DNA of 64,000 nt from contig JAACJM010000263.1 of NCBI GenBank assembly GCA_013368315.1, positions 1-64,000 on the forward strand, read 5' to 3'. The notes under the pieces are model-generated. The model worked only from the letters and a program-made list of their open reading frames with translations. It was not told the DNA's origin and did no database searches. This document shows positions 1-11,463 of the stretch, piece after piece (the first letter of the stretch is position 1; each line of letters starts with the position of its first letter). Made by a program: the position numbers and the translations under genes. The DNA comes from Tetrapyrgos nigripes (lineage: Eukaryota; Basidiomycota; Agaricomycetes; Agaricales; Campanellaceae).

Positions 1-1636
1 TCCCAAAGTCCACCACTATTATACACATTACAATAGTATTCTGACCACATTACCAGAAAGGTGGTGTGAAGTAATCTAATTATAATATACTATAATTATT
101 ATAGGGATTTTGGGGGTTATAGGGATTATAATCAGACTATAACAGAGCGTAATTTTGTCTGATGTAACTGACCTCTCTGAACTGGGTCCATAAAAAAAAC
201 ACTTTTTTCAGGCAGCCAAGGCAGCCATATTACTATTTGAGTACTGTATACACAATCAATTGCCGGTCATAATTTCGGTACCTTTTCTGACATAGACATT
301 ACATGCAGCTGCAGTCTTAAATCTTGCCACATCAAAACCTACTTCCCATCTCTCTTCCTGTATCTCTCTGGGTGTTGGCTTTTCCAGTTCCCATTGTCAT
401 CTATGAGATTGTCATGAGTGTACTGCCAGTCCTTAGCATGAAGTCTTGAGGGTTTTGCTCGTCGTTTTCCTGTTCCAGGCTCAGGTTCCTGTGCAGCTCT
501 CTCAGCTTCTCCATCCACTGACAGAGGCTCTGCGTCAGCTGGTACCTCCTATGGGGATGTTCTGAGGAACAAGGACGCTTTTTTTTGATGGAGGATGGAA
601 TTTGGAAAAATGATTTGACTGTAGGCTGCCCATTGGCATGCTCAGGGAGGATTCTCATTTCCAAAAAATTGGCAACGAGAGAGAGTGAAGGAATATAGCA
701 GGTTATGAACTAAACTTTACAAAAATCTAGCAAGTAGACGTAACAACTGCTCAGTGGATAATGGTCCAACCCCTCTGAACCTAAGGTCAAAATTGTACAG
801 TAAACTCCTCACCATCACCGGGAGTAGAGGGCCCAAAGCAAACTGAAAACCCTATGTCCAATGATCCAATCCGGCGAACCTAAATGATTTTCTCCACTCG
901 TTCTGGCAGCGACAGACAGATTCTGCGGAAAATGAGATGATATATTATAAGCGCTCTGTGTTACTACTGGCGAGGATTAATAAAGTGGTGAAGTGTAAAG
1001 GTGAAGTGCTTCACACTTGGTTATAATCTGGGAAGGAGGCTTCCGTGGCTATGCAATTTGGCATCTGGTCTTTTTTTCACCTGAAGCCGATACCAGTGTT
1101 TGCCGTCAAGCCTGCATTGCATCCATCATCATCCTTGCACCAATGAAGCTCCAATCAATTAAGGCCTCCTTATTACCATGCGAAGCGGTGGCCCACAAAG
1201 CCTTCATTGCCTACAGCAAGCAGGATTATGGATACGTACACGTCATTTGTTCTCAACTGTCTGTGACTGTCTTTCATATGCATCAAGTCTTCCAATTGTA
1301 GTTATAAGTTGCACAAGAACTGTCAAGCTTGATCAAGCTTCAGGAGTCTATTCAAAAGGCCTGATCCTCGACTGGATAAATGAATATACTGTGAAGCTAT
1401 CCAGAGAAGCCAGAAAAAAAGCTTTTAATCGTGAAAAGCCGCTGGATGATGGAAAAAACACTTGTGCATAGGGAGTCGTATGGAAGTCAAGCTGCAAGTG
1501 ACCCCTAATCGCGGCACCGGTATCCATTGTACAGCGACGAAATCCTTGTATAAGCAACGTGTGTACACAGCGAAAAATACATGATGCTTTCGTAAGCTCA
1601 AGGATATCATCAATATGATTCTTGATCTTGGCTTTC
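1..1636. other. Gene-poor region with a small PIP-box-like reading frame
   Basis: No complete gene is seen. On the minus strand about 664-340 carries a coherent reading that changes frame once near 540. Its first part contains QPTVKSFF (605-628), which fits the PCNA-interacting box Q-x-x-[ILMV]-x-x-F-F, and basic clusters follow. It could be a transposase or host-gene remnant; I do not recognise it. A copy of a dispersed hairpin repeat lies at 1161-1207. The remainder shows nothing I can interpret. Confidence 0.3.
1161..1207 (+). repeat. Dispersed hairpin repeat, copy 1
   Basis: Core GCGAAGCGGTGGCCC preceded by AAGGCCTCCTTATTACCAT. GGCC and GGCC flank an inner CCA-GC-GAA-GC-TGG fold, so the unit can form a hairpin. 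Related copies are at 4606-4648 (plus) and 61400-61445 (minus), and a half copy is at 62389-62402. The family is not recognised. Confidence 0.6.
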
Positions 1637-2359
1637 CTATGACCGAGAAGCTCTCAGATGAGAAGTAGATGCAGAGTTAGGAGTAGCCAAGGACATAGAC
1701 ATGCTAGGTCCATCAGAACGATCATCCTCTTCGAGTTCTTCCTCTGCATCATCATCTTCCTCCTTGGCTGCCTCTGTTCTATCGTACATATACAGAGAAT
1801 AGCAGGAAATACTGGCAGCCTGAGATGAACTGGGTCCAGCTGACATTGATTCAGCCTGTTGTCCTGCAGGTTTGGGCTGACATGGTTTCCTCTGCTTAGG
1901 AACATATCCATGGAGACGCTTTCAATGTCGAGTGAGAGAGCCAGGATCAACCATTGTAAAGTCACAATCCAGACAGAAATTGACTTTTTCCCTGGTACTG
2001 GAGGCATAATTCAGAAGTTAATGTTTGGAGAGAGTCAGAAAAGACAGTTCAGGTTTTGGAAAACTCACTGAGTACGTATGTGGATCTCGACATTGGATTT
2101 CTGTAAGTTCTCGAAAGGACAATTGGGGTAGGGACATCAATGCATTCTGTGCGTAGTATTGATCGTCACATGGCTGAGAGGGACGACATGAGCTCACAAT
2201 TTAGACTTGTCCTGAGAATGGATCTTCATATGCCTCGGCATATCAGTCTTGTTAGCTATCACAAGTCCGCATATTGTGCATTGAGCGGAATTGTCTGTTT
2301 CTCCTCTCTCTAGATCTGTAGATTTCTGTCGTTGAAGGAGCAGGTGAAGATAAGTCTAA
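1637..2359 (-). pseudogene. Three-finger C2H2 zinc-finger protein gene, inactivated by nonsense codons
   Basis: On the minus strand three C2H2 units follow in order. The first (about 2290-2215) begins CTICGLVIANKT and ends H-x3-H. The second is C-x4-C-x12-H-x3-H (CPYPNC), with its last His split by an intron that starts gtgagttttcc and ends cctccag. The third begins CLDCDFTMVDPGSLTRH. Basic and acidic low-complexity tails follow to a stop at 1637. An intron after the first finger starts gtgagctc. Two in-frame TGA codons interrupt it: one just before CPYPNC and one inside finger three between its two His. Arginine (CGA) is usual at such positions. Both TGA lie in TTGA context, as expected from TCGA to TTGA change. 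The 5' exon is not found. Presumed nuclear DNA-binding protein in life, now dead. Confidence 0.7.
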
Positions 2360-5300
2360 TACAAGGAACTACCATGAAGAAACGTATGACTCGAGGCATT
2401 TCAACTTCCGATGTAGAGCTCAGAGAAATGCTGGCAGTAGTGAATAAGACTGTAATAAATGACAACCTGCAGTATTTATGGAAACATGTACCATTAGTGA
2501 ACCGATAATGATAATTAGCTTTGCCTTTTTCCTGTGGAACATTTCAGGAACAATGCTCTGCCTAGCGGTCCGACATGAGGTTTTAAGGCTCTTGGGAAGT
2601 CTGAAGGAACTAGAGCCTAGTCTCTCAGACAAACAAAGTGAGAACTAGAGCCATATTTCCAATCATCTGCCTACTACTACCTGATACTGGTGCTTGTAAT
2701 ATAGGTGTTCTCATTGGGAAAATAGATCTGAACTCTGACTCTAAGCCAACAATATCGAGGGCATTCGTTTGACAAAAAGTTGACACGAATGACTCGCATG
2801 CCAAAAATACAAAAATATCCGCTCGGCAGAAAGGCGTACAGAAACATCTTATATCAGTACAATAATGTCATCTATCCATCGAGCAGATATTTTTGTCCTT
2901 TCGGCGTGTCGAAAATATGGATGAGAGGAAGGGGGTAACAACGTTAATCAGTCTGGTAAGCATTGCTTTGATATAGAAGATATTAAAGGCTAGTCCATCA
3001 AATTCTGGAATGACTCACTGCAGTATCACCGCCATTCTAGACTGATAGGCCTCTAGCCTCGACTTCTGAGTGTAAAGCTAGTGTTGCTGTGTGATGAAAC
3101 TGTACCTGCATGCCAGGAACACCTGAATGGATACATATTCACTCAAAATGTAGCAGTGGTGACCATTCATTACCACAGGGTCAGGAGAACCAGGAACCTC
3201 AAGGAACCTGTGGGACTCACACAAAGGACGGAGATGTCCAAGCTGCTTTTTGCTGGGATCCGGCAAATAGATGATCACTGCATAAATATGAGTAAAAAAA
3301 AAACATATCTTGGCGAAGGTACTTCCCTGGACATCAACGGAATGACAATATGGAGGCCTTCCAACATCTTGAAGTGGATAGATAGGATAAACATGGGACT
3401 CATGGACTCCTCTGAGACCAGACTTCAGCAAGAGCATTGGGTCGGCATGCGTGGGATTGTACAAAGTGGCCCAAGAATTGGTCCTTAAGCTGAGAAGTGG
3501 CCTCAGTTTGAAAAGCATGCGACACAAGCAAGGATAAGCATAGCAGATGTTTCATCGATCCACACTCTGGAATCCATAGCGCTATAGTGGCATTCGAAGT
3601 CAGAATAGGAAGCTCAAAGGGAAGATACCAATAAAGGCTTGTATTAGTAGTTCAACCAGCGCCGGTAATGAGAAAGAAAAGATTACTCTGCACAACGTTT
3701 ACAGCAGTGACTAGCAAAAGTCACCCGCGTTCGCAGATGGGACTCAGGCGGATCCTAAATGGGAATATGCAGGGTTAACATTGCCAGATACATATTGCAT
3801 AGCCAGACTTGACTGTCGAGAGAAAGGCCGAAAAAGAGCACTGCGCAGAGTCTAGGCCAGTTCTATAGACTATATGAGACTGAGTTTGCTACAATGTCGC
3901 TGGAGAAAACACATATACACTGACAGGATCGGTGACACCTGGGTGACGTCATGAAATTCACCTTTCCAAATCTTTCCTTCCTCCCAATCTTCTAGGGTTA
4001 CACACCGTACAGTAATGCTGGTACACCCGTATTTTTTACGGGGTCAACACCGGTATGGTTTATCCGTCCTCGTATTTGTACTGGTTCATTCTGGACTTTG
4101 TATGGTACCAAGGGGTCTGCAGACAGTTATGGCTGAACCAGATGTTCCTTTTTGGTCATAAGGTCAGTCAGGACACACCCCTTCCTTCCTAAAAAGGAAG
4201 AAGATAAGATAAAGTTTGCTTACTAATCACAAGATCAAGGTTCAACCACACGCAGATGTGTCTGACTGGCCCAGAAATGCAGTAAAGTTTAAATAAATAT
4301 TGTAAACTCACAACTTTGGAGGCCTTTTTTGGTTATGAGGCCTCTTAAAGGCCGAGTTAACTTATGTCGACCTCGAAATTTTTACCATGACCTCAAACTC
4401 CCACCCCTTTTCGTTGCCACAGCTGGTCTTTGCCCTTCCCGACAACCGGAATGTCCAGACTTGGTCTTGACCAGATCCAAGGACCGTTGATGTCAATAGC
4501 CGCGACGTCATGCTAGCGTGTCAAATCGGTCTGCTTAACGCCCTTTTTCCCTCTCACTTTCCACCGATTCTCCTTCTGTTCTGCATAATCTGAGTTAGAC
4601 TATCTTAAAGGGCCTCGTAATTTGCCATGCGAAGCGATGGCCCTTTGCCCCAGTCAATTTTCAGTGCACTTGTGATGACCAATATTAATACTCATGGGAA
4701 TTGTATACTATTTGAGGGTGAGTGTCTGGCCAAGGAAGCATTTTCTCAGTGTTTTGGATCCATTCAGACCCAAATGGCTTGCTAAAATGTTGCTATATAC
4801 CCTCAGAACCATGATTTACTTTTAGGTCATAAGGTCTCCCCCTCCCCCCTCCCCCCCAAGGTCCGGTCTCAGGTAGACCATCTGCAGACCCCTTGTACGG
4901 TAGTAGAAAATGTCAAGCACACTGTGAAGGAGCTGAATCTCCTCATGCACTGGTTGTGTACAAGCTAGCATTGAATCAGAACTCTTACGCTGCTCATCGT
5001 AGGGACTGTTTGTGAGTAAAGGGCCTGTCTCTGAGGGCCATCAACATCTCACCAGTGACACCAAATGCTCAATAACGTTTTTTATGGTGCAAATTTTCGC
5101 TTAAAATAGATATCCACCATCCAGGTGAGAAGATTCCATCAAGATATTGATTACTTTAACCACAAACCAAGACAGAAAGGCAAGGAAACCAGTGGAATAT
5201 CATGATGAGGCATAGCCAACCCGTACAAACCTGTGTGACTTGCATGTGACGGTCGTAAAGAGACTATCTGTCCAGTATCCGTACCTGTTATAGGGTACTC

Positions 5301-5769
5301 TGTATCTCTACAACCTCCTCCTTGTTTTGGACTTAGGACCATCCTGGAGAGAACCATGGGCAGGCTATAGCACAGATATTTTATAAAAGTTTCTACAAAA
5401 ATCGTGGTTATAACCATGAAGCTATCTTATAAAAAACAACGGATGATCCTTGCCTATGCGGTATTTGTAAGCGACCTGCCATTCTCAGCATTGGTAGTTC
5501 ATGGACCATCCACGGTCTCTGGTCTGTACTTCAGAAAATGCCTTCGCTCAGTGCTCACCTGCCGTCGGGTTTTTCAGAAAACGCTCTGGGCTCGGGTTAT
5601 TCAGGAAATTCTTTGGGCTCAGGCTACTTGGTGTACCCGACCCCCTGGGAATATTTCTGCCCTGCTTGGGCACACATTGCATTGGAATGTTGCGCCTATA
5701 CGTGCATACCAATCACATTAGTACACTGCAGTGTATCATACATATGCATATATGTAGTAGTACATACGT
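2360..5769. other. Intergenic, no gene recognised
   Basis: Short overlapping reading frames only, with no family motif. The second hairpin-repeat copy is at 4606-4648. A C-tract with T interruptions lies at about 4838-4858. The stretch 5570-5700 resembles 6655-6735 and 6765-6845 (shared GCTCTGGG and CCCTGCTTGGGCAC words), so it belongs to a diverged repeat family that the hAT element now splits. Confidence 0.4.
4606..4648 (+). repeat. Dispersed hairpin repeat, copy 2
   Basis: Reads AAAGGGCCTCGTAATTTGCC then ATGCGAAGCGATGGCCC, a close relative of copies at 1161-1207 and 61400-61445. The ends GGGCC/GGCCC can pair. Confidence 0.6.
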
Positions 5770-6628
5770 CAGTGTTCTACTTTAAGCTTAAATTGACATT
5801 TTGAAATCTTTAAGCTTAAGCACTTAAAGGGTTAAATTTAAGTGATTTTTTTAAGGTTTAAAGTCTCGAAAAAAAAGGAATTAAGAGATATTATTGTACT
5901 CTAGCCTACATATTCTTCGTCTGTATCTATCTCTATAGCACCGTCATCAAGCCGTTCATCCTCCTCAGCATCTGCGAGAGCTCCATAAGCGCGGCTTCCT
6001 CATCAATCATGGTCCGAGGGAGACGTGCCGGATGTGGTAAACCACCAAATAATGACTTGAGCTTCATTGAAGCGGGTTTTGTGCATCTTGGCATGGACTC
6101 GAGCACAGCTTGCAGTCGTGGTAGGCTAGTCAAATGATCAGAATCAATGTCCAAGTTCAATTCATCTATATTTTCCTGCCGCTCTGCCTCTCTTGCCTCT
6201 GCAATCCATTTGGCCATTTCTATGCGCCAGCTTTCCAGCGGCATCCTCTTCTTCATGATGGGAAACACAGGCTTTACACCAGGCTATGTGATGAACAGAG
6301 TTTTGCAGTGGTCCTTCGTGAAAATAGGCCCAGAGAGGATTTTTGGCAGTAGCCATGGAGTAGGTAGCTTCATGATGGACTCAAATACCTAGTAACTTCA
6401 GGAACTTATGGTACGATTCTTCTACTTTTCCAGTCTGTCTACCTTGGCCTCGCTCGCAACTCGCTAGACTATCATTCTTGCTCGTAATTCGCTTGACTAT
6501 TGTTACTCTGGACCTTAAGTCAGCTTAAGGCTTAAAGATCTCACTCGGAAAATTTTAAGCCTTAAATTTAAGGTATTTAAGGCTTAAAGCTTAAACAGCT
6601 TAAGCTTTGGTAGAACACTGACATACGT
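5762..6628. mobile_element. hAT-type DNA transposon remnant with 8-bp target site duplication
   Basis: The element proper is 5770-6620 (851 bp). It begins CAGTGTTCTACTTTAAGCTT and ends with the inverse (AAGCTTTGGTAGAACACTG), giving terminal inverted repeats CAGTGTTCTAC. It is flanked on both sides by the perfect 8-bp direct repeat ACATACGT (5762-5769 and 6621-6628). An 8-bp duplication and CAGTG ends are classical for the hAT superfamily. AAGCTTAA-rich subterminal repeats lie inside both ends. The minus strand carries a BED-finger-like N-terminal transposase piece, so this looks like an internally deleted copy derived from an autonomous hAT. Confidence 0.85.
5933..6356 (-). pseudogene. hAT transposase N-terminal fragment with BED-type zinc finger
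   Basis: Read on the minus strand. From 6356 the protein contains W-x-Y-F-H-E-G-P then C-K-A-C, the pattern of a BED-type zinc finger, typical of the N-terminus of fungal hAT transposases. Around 6265 the sensible reading moves to another frame (FPIMKKRMPLESWRIEMAKW), which continues to a stop near 5933. No catalytic RNase-H-like core or C-terminal dimerisation region is present in the element. The fragment is therefore not expected to be active. Confidence 0.55.
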
Positions 6629-9217
6629 AGATAAAAAGCAAGATTATCATCGGGGATTTTCCCAAAATGCTCTGGGCCACCCCGGGAATATTCCCGCCCT
6701 GCTTGGGCACCCGCCCATTCCATCGGCATAACCATAGGCTGCCATCGATGATCGAGGCTCTCGGAAAATGCTTTTAGCTCGGGCGCTATTTGACGCCCCT
6801 GGCCCCCTGGAACTATTCCAGCCCAGCTTGGGTACCCGCCCACATCCTCTCACGGCATCCAGATCCTGCACCAATTGTTATAGACATGAAAAAACACCAA
6901 ATAGCACTGTGTAATGTCCGTGTGTAGGTGCGTATACCTACAAAAATGTATTGAACGGACGGAATTGTATAGGAATGCTCAGGGAATCGGGTGTACCATA
7001 TTCGGTAGCTTCGATTCCCACGTCGATTGGGTTCGGCATTGCCCGCTTTAGCTCGGGTCGTTATGCACCATTAATCGCACATTCGTTCAAATTGTTACCT
7101 ATACGTGCATGCTACAGCACATACATATGACGCTGAGACAGTGTAATTGAGCCCAATATTCACGTACGGTTACTTTGCAGCCGATTCGGGTCGGTTTGCT
7201 GCGCCCCGCCGTTCCCGCCGTTTTGTACAATTCCATGTAAACCTACTCGCAAGCGAGGAATTAAATATTCAGTAACTCTCTTCAGTGATGCAAAAAGGTA
7301 ATTTATCCTTCCCGTGGATTTATGGATACCAAATATCACTCCGCGGTTGAGCAGAGCAATTGTGGCTGAAAGTCTCCACACCGGATATAAATTCTACAGC
7401 ACATGCCAGCCAAACCGACAATTGGTAGTTCAATTTGGAATTCATTAGGCTACCGTTCGTGTCCAAATAGGTAGAATCAAGTTGATACATGGAGAGCTTG
7501 ATGTTAATTCAACGTTAATGATAACTCACAGTGTACACTGATACTTTCTGGCTCCATAAACTGATTTCTATCATGCCCAGAGCTCATAGATAAGATTATT
7601 ACACGTCTAATGACTCAAAAAAAGGTCCTCATTCGAAGTGTCAATATACGCCGGACGTTCTAGTAGGTCATGCATGCGTTGGTATCTTTGTATGTTCGCT
7701 TTTTTGGAAGTTTTTGCATCTCAAGTACTTTTAACACTCTACCAATTTCGGGTGGCCGTAATATGGCTGGATGGCTTTTAAATACTGATTTATATGCTAC
7801 TTTAAACATCTCTGCATTTTATGGGTATTTTAAGAGCACCACATGATACCCTAATCCAAGACGAGTGTCCCAAATTGACCATTTTATGACAGTTTTCTAT
7901 CTATAAGGAAATATACTGTGTGTTCCTCATTGTGTGGCCGCAAGAAATATTCATGAAGTACAGTTACATTTTTGAATGCTATCCCGAGCCTCTCCGAGGT
8001 GAAATGCGCTAATTTGATCCAACGCGAGGCGAGACAGAGACCGGGATGCGTCTGTAAGCGCCCAGAAAGAGCGTGCGAATTATTGTGAAGGGTTCGACTT
8101 TTATTCGCTTTGCGCGTTTTGGCCTTCTCAGCTGATTTTGAGAGTCAGAAACCACCTGTTGTGAATACAGAGGTGTCTCAGCTGTAACCACCAGACATCT
8201 GTGTGTAATACTGCAACATTGGAGGTTGATTGGAGGGTTGTTCGATGAAAACTCGTCCGTAATTGTAACTCCGACGCTGACGCGTCATCAAACCGCCCAA
8301 ACCGCCAGCGCAACTCTTGGCCATCCACTCCTTGTCCACTTTACTCTTTTTCTGCTTCCACCCACAAACAACGATGGACACCTGTATTCATGGAAGAGCA
8401 AGTAGCAACTACTAACGAGATACTCGTTTTGGAAAGTGGCCGTCCAAGCCGATTGTGACGCTAAAGCCGAGTTCGGAAGGGAGTCCGAGAGATGGACCTT
8501 GGTCCATAGGATGATGTCCAAAGCACCGGTCATATGAGTCTCTGTCTTGGCCCTAGGATATTTGGCAGGGCTTTTATAAAAAGGAGTTGGTTGTGAGCGT
8601 AGAAATAACCGTCGTTTTTATATGAAGCTAATTAAGGAACAACCTAGTATTTTACAAAATTGCCGCGTCTCAGGGTGGCATGGGCCGTTCTGGTATCCAT
8701 TCTAGAGGTCTTCAAGCCTATAAAGGATTAGGTCAGCCTGCGATGAGACCCAACCTCCAACTGGACCATATTCGGTACGTGTGAATACCGTCGCAGGCGC
8801 TATATATGGAGTAACGAACCGTTACAAAGCCGCAGTCTCTTCTGCATACTTACCGATCTCGACTTTGCAAAGCTCAACTATACCGCCTCAGCCAGAACGA
8901 TTCTCTCAATGAAAATAGCCCTTGCCATGAGTAATCATCGTTATTTTGGGCATTCTACATAGCCAAACCCCTCAATGGCTAGACTTCCTGACGTCACTCA
9001 CTGATCCGTCAGCTTAGTTCTACATATCCTCAGATCTGAAAAATCCAGTCCAATTCTTACCAACGTATTCCGAATGCTGTACGCCGGCCTTGACGCTACA
9101 CATAATGATATTTGATTATGGAGCCATGGTTGCGATGTTCCGGGTACAGATAGTGGGGCAGGGCTATACGCAACAGCTTCAAGCGTTTGCGGTGCTTATG
9201 AATAGTCGATGCCGTGG
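6621..9217. other. Intergenic, diverged repeats, no gene recognised
   Basis: 6655-6735 and 6765-6845 are two diverged copies of a GC-rich unit also seen near 5574-5690. The rest holds short reading frames with no recognisable family. No tRNA, promoter cluster or low-complexity tract stands out. Confidence 0.4.
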
Positions 9218-9225
9218 TATATAAG
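9218..9225 (+). promoter_or_regulatory. TATA box before the Ser/Pro-rich protein gene
   Basis: TATATAAG, 220 bp upstream of the chosen ATG at 9445. A possible intron lies in the 5' leader (gtgagtg at about 9296, tacgcag near 9379), which would explain the distance. Confidence 0.4.
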
Positions 9226-9444
9226 CTCCCAGCTTTCCCCAGGTTTGCTAAGCTGACCTTCCCCCGGCGACATCATCAATTATATATCATCTGAAGTGAG
9301 TGTTTCCCTTCTTCTCGATCTCATAAAAAGTCTTTGACTCGGATCGCACCCTTTTCTCTTCGTATTCTTCGGCTACGCAGCTCCTCGCTGGTCGAGAGCT
9401 TCATTGTCACGACTCCTTACGAATTTAACGACTCACGAAGCGCG

Positions 9445-10629
9445 ATGCCATCAACAAAAGCAATGATGATAGCTACAGGACTCTCTGTTTCCTCTCCGAC
9501 GAGAGCTTTAAACCTCAAAAGTCCTGTATCCCTTACTTCTTCGAGTCCACGTTCAATACTCAAGCGACCTCCTCCCCTTCATCTTTCCCCGTCGCCTGGT
9601 CAACCGAAACACAAATCGAAGCCCCTATCTCCGATATCCTTCTCTGCGAATGTAACAATCATTGCTTCTCCTACGAAGGCCTCACCATCTACTTTATTTG
9701 TATCATCACCTCCCAAGCCCGAGCCTAAACCCGGCTTGACTCGTAACAGATCCAATAAGACCCGGAATCCGAGTTTGACCGTGACGGTCACCTCGCCAAA
9801 CGACCTGATGCCAACCTCCCCACACGTTCACTTTCCTCCTTCTCCCAATCTAATAACTGCCACCTTCCATACACATTCCTCGGAATGTTACGATAGAAGC
9901 GCGATTCAAGTCTCCCCTAATGTACTGGAAATTCCTTCATGGGGAGCAAGGGTCTACTCACCGACGATTGGAGATTTTAGAGGTGATGCTTCGAAAGCGG
10001 CAGGAACGAAGAACGGACAAGAAGAGGATGCTGAAGAGGAGGACGACGGTCTAAACGGACGAAGATTTGGATCCTCCACTAGGCTTGGATCCCCTTTCAC
10101 CCCTCCTATCGCTGGGATTCTTCTAGGAGCAAATACGACGAACTCTCCTTCCACTCCATCCCCGACCCCATTCTCTCCTCGTCCAGCCCGAAGCACACGA
10201 GCGAGTCTTCGGTTCCAAAATATCACGGCGCTCAATTCCTTGGACTCTCTGCAGCCGCTGAGTGCTAGTGCAGTACCTAGCAGGTTGAATGACCTTCGCT
10301 ATGGTGGAGGTCGTAGTTTGACGCCAATACCTTCTGGTAGCACGAGCCGAACTAGCAATTTGAAGTTTCCTCGGTCACCTTATCCCAGTACACCTACCTC
10401 GCCTATTACGCCTCTTTCAGCAGATGATTCTGCATCTTTCCATACAGCAGAAACGGTTATTGTACGTGAGGAGGATGTGGTACCCCTCAGTGCATTGCCA
10501 TCTGCGCCTCTGACTGCTACTGGGTCTTACTCCCGGTCAACGCTGAATTTACAGTCGCCTTCTCCCAAAGATCCCTTTGCAGGTCTCCCTTCGTTTTCTC
10601 TCGTGCTAAGTGATTCCGGCCAGCAGTAA
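9445..10629 (+). CDS. Ser/Pro-rich protein with SILK and HVHF PP1-docking-like motifs
   Basis: Intronless, 394 codons from the first ATG of the open frame; the frame is open further upstream but without an ATG. The protein is mostly disordered: many SP and TP dipeptides, clusters of basic residues and an acidic block (EEDAEEEDDG) near residue 205. SILK sits at residues 37-40 inside PRSILKRPPP. HVHFPPSP follows at 127-134. [GS]IL[RK] and R/K-V-x-F are the two classical docking motifs for protein phosphatase 1, usually in this order. The second is imperfect here because His replaces Arg/Lys. Similar Ser/Pro-rich proteins beginning with SPTRxLxLKSP-like stretches are familiar from Agaricomycetes without known function. 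A PP1-regulatory role is inference only. SP/TP sites suggest control by proline-directed kinases. Confidence 0.75.
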   Translation: MPSTKAMMIATGLSVSSPTRALNLKSPVSLTSSSPRSILKRPPPLHLSPSPGQPKHKSKPLSPISFSANVTIIASPTKASPSTLFVSSPPKPEPKPGLTRNRSNKTRNPSLTVTVTSPNDLMPTSPHVHFPPSPNLITATFHTHSSECYDRSAIQVSPNVLEIPSWGARVYSPTIGDFRGDASKAAGTKNGQEEDAEEEDDGLNGRRFGSSTRLGSPFTPPIAGILLGANTTNSPSTPSPTPFSPRPARSTRASLRFQNITALNSLDSLQPLSASAVPSRLNDLRYGGGRSLTPIPSGSTSRTSNLKFPRSPYPSTPTSPITPLSADDSASFHTAETVIVREEDVVPLSALPSAPLTATGSYSRSTLNLQSPSPKDPFAGLPSFSLVLSDSGQQ

Positions 10630-11409
10630 AACTAGCTATACTTATGTATGTCATGTACCTACCTAGTATCTGTCTATTAACAATGCTTGGTGCATTAGCA
10701 ACGCTCGTACACGTTGAGTGAGTCAAGGACGAGGCTGTAGTTCAAGTCCATGGTCCATGGTCCATAGACCTTCAGGGTCCAATCTCGTCTTTGCCAATGT
10801 TTGCCATGAGCAAGTTTTGCTTCTGGAACCTCTTCCCACGATCACTAGCTCTTCGTCGTTTTTCTCCAAATTTTCTCCTCAGAATTGTGCTCCGTTATCC
10901 GAAAGCCAGATTGAAGTTCTTATTATGTGATTTTGCCCACATGTTCACTGAGCGAACAAGTCTCGATTCCCTATTATGAAGAAAGGTTATTCCCGAATGG
11001 CAGATCTGGAGCTGCTATGCCTTCACGATCTGAAGAGTAGTGACCTGCAGATTTTTCAATCCTTGAGAGTGCATTGTTTCGTTTTCACTGGAATGGGTAC
11101 GACTCAGCGTTTAATAGACTCCTCCTCCTTGCTACTGATGGGCACTAGTAAGAACGACTCACGGATGACACAGAATTGATCATGAGGGTCTTAAGGCTGA
11201 CGTGCATCTGCGGCAGAGAAGAGAAATAGCGACGCGTAACCTCCCTGTCACTGGCATCTCCTCCCTATTACTTCGGATGTTCGTCAGCGCTCATGCGCTC
11301 ACCCGTTTTTATAAGCCTCCGTCTACAACGTCATAAGACAATACATCTTCTCGGAACCGCGAGAACTCCACAAAGCTGACTTGATTCCAGGGTTTTGCCG
11401 ATTGCAGGG
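10630..11409. other. Intergenic region between the Ser/Pro-rich gene and the dehydrogenase
   Basis: Contains a short near-tandem word (CCATGGTCCATGGTCCATAG near 10748). No coding unit or RNA gene is seen. Confidence 0.4.
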
Positions 11410-11416
11410 TATAAAA
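11410..11416 (+). promoter_or_regulatory. TATA box of the short-chain dehydrogenase gene
   Basis: TATAAAA 48 bp upstream of the ATG at 11464, a usual distance for a short 5' leader. Confidence 0.6.
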
Positions 11417-11463
11417 ACGCGTCCCAACTGAACTCTTCCTTGATCAAGACATCAGCCGACGAA

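Noticed and set aside
6995..7030. tRNA-like B box (CTTCGATTCCCACG)
   Set aside because: No acceptor, D or anticodon stem can be built around it.
9334..9444. Upstream extension of the Ser/Pro-rich protein
   Set aside because: Open frame but no ATG; begins at a TTG. The ATG at 9445 fits the family-like N-terminus.
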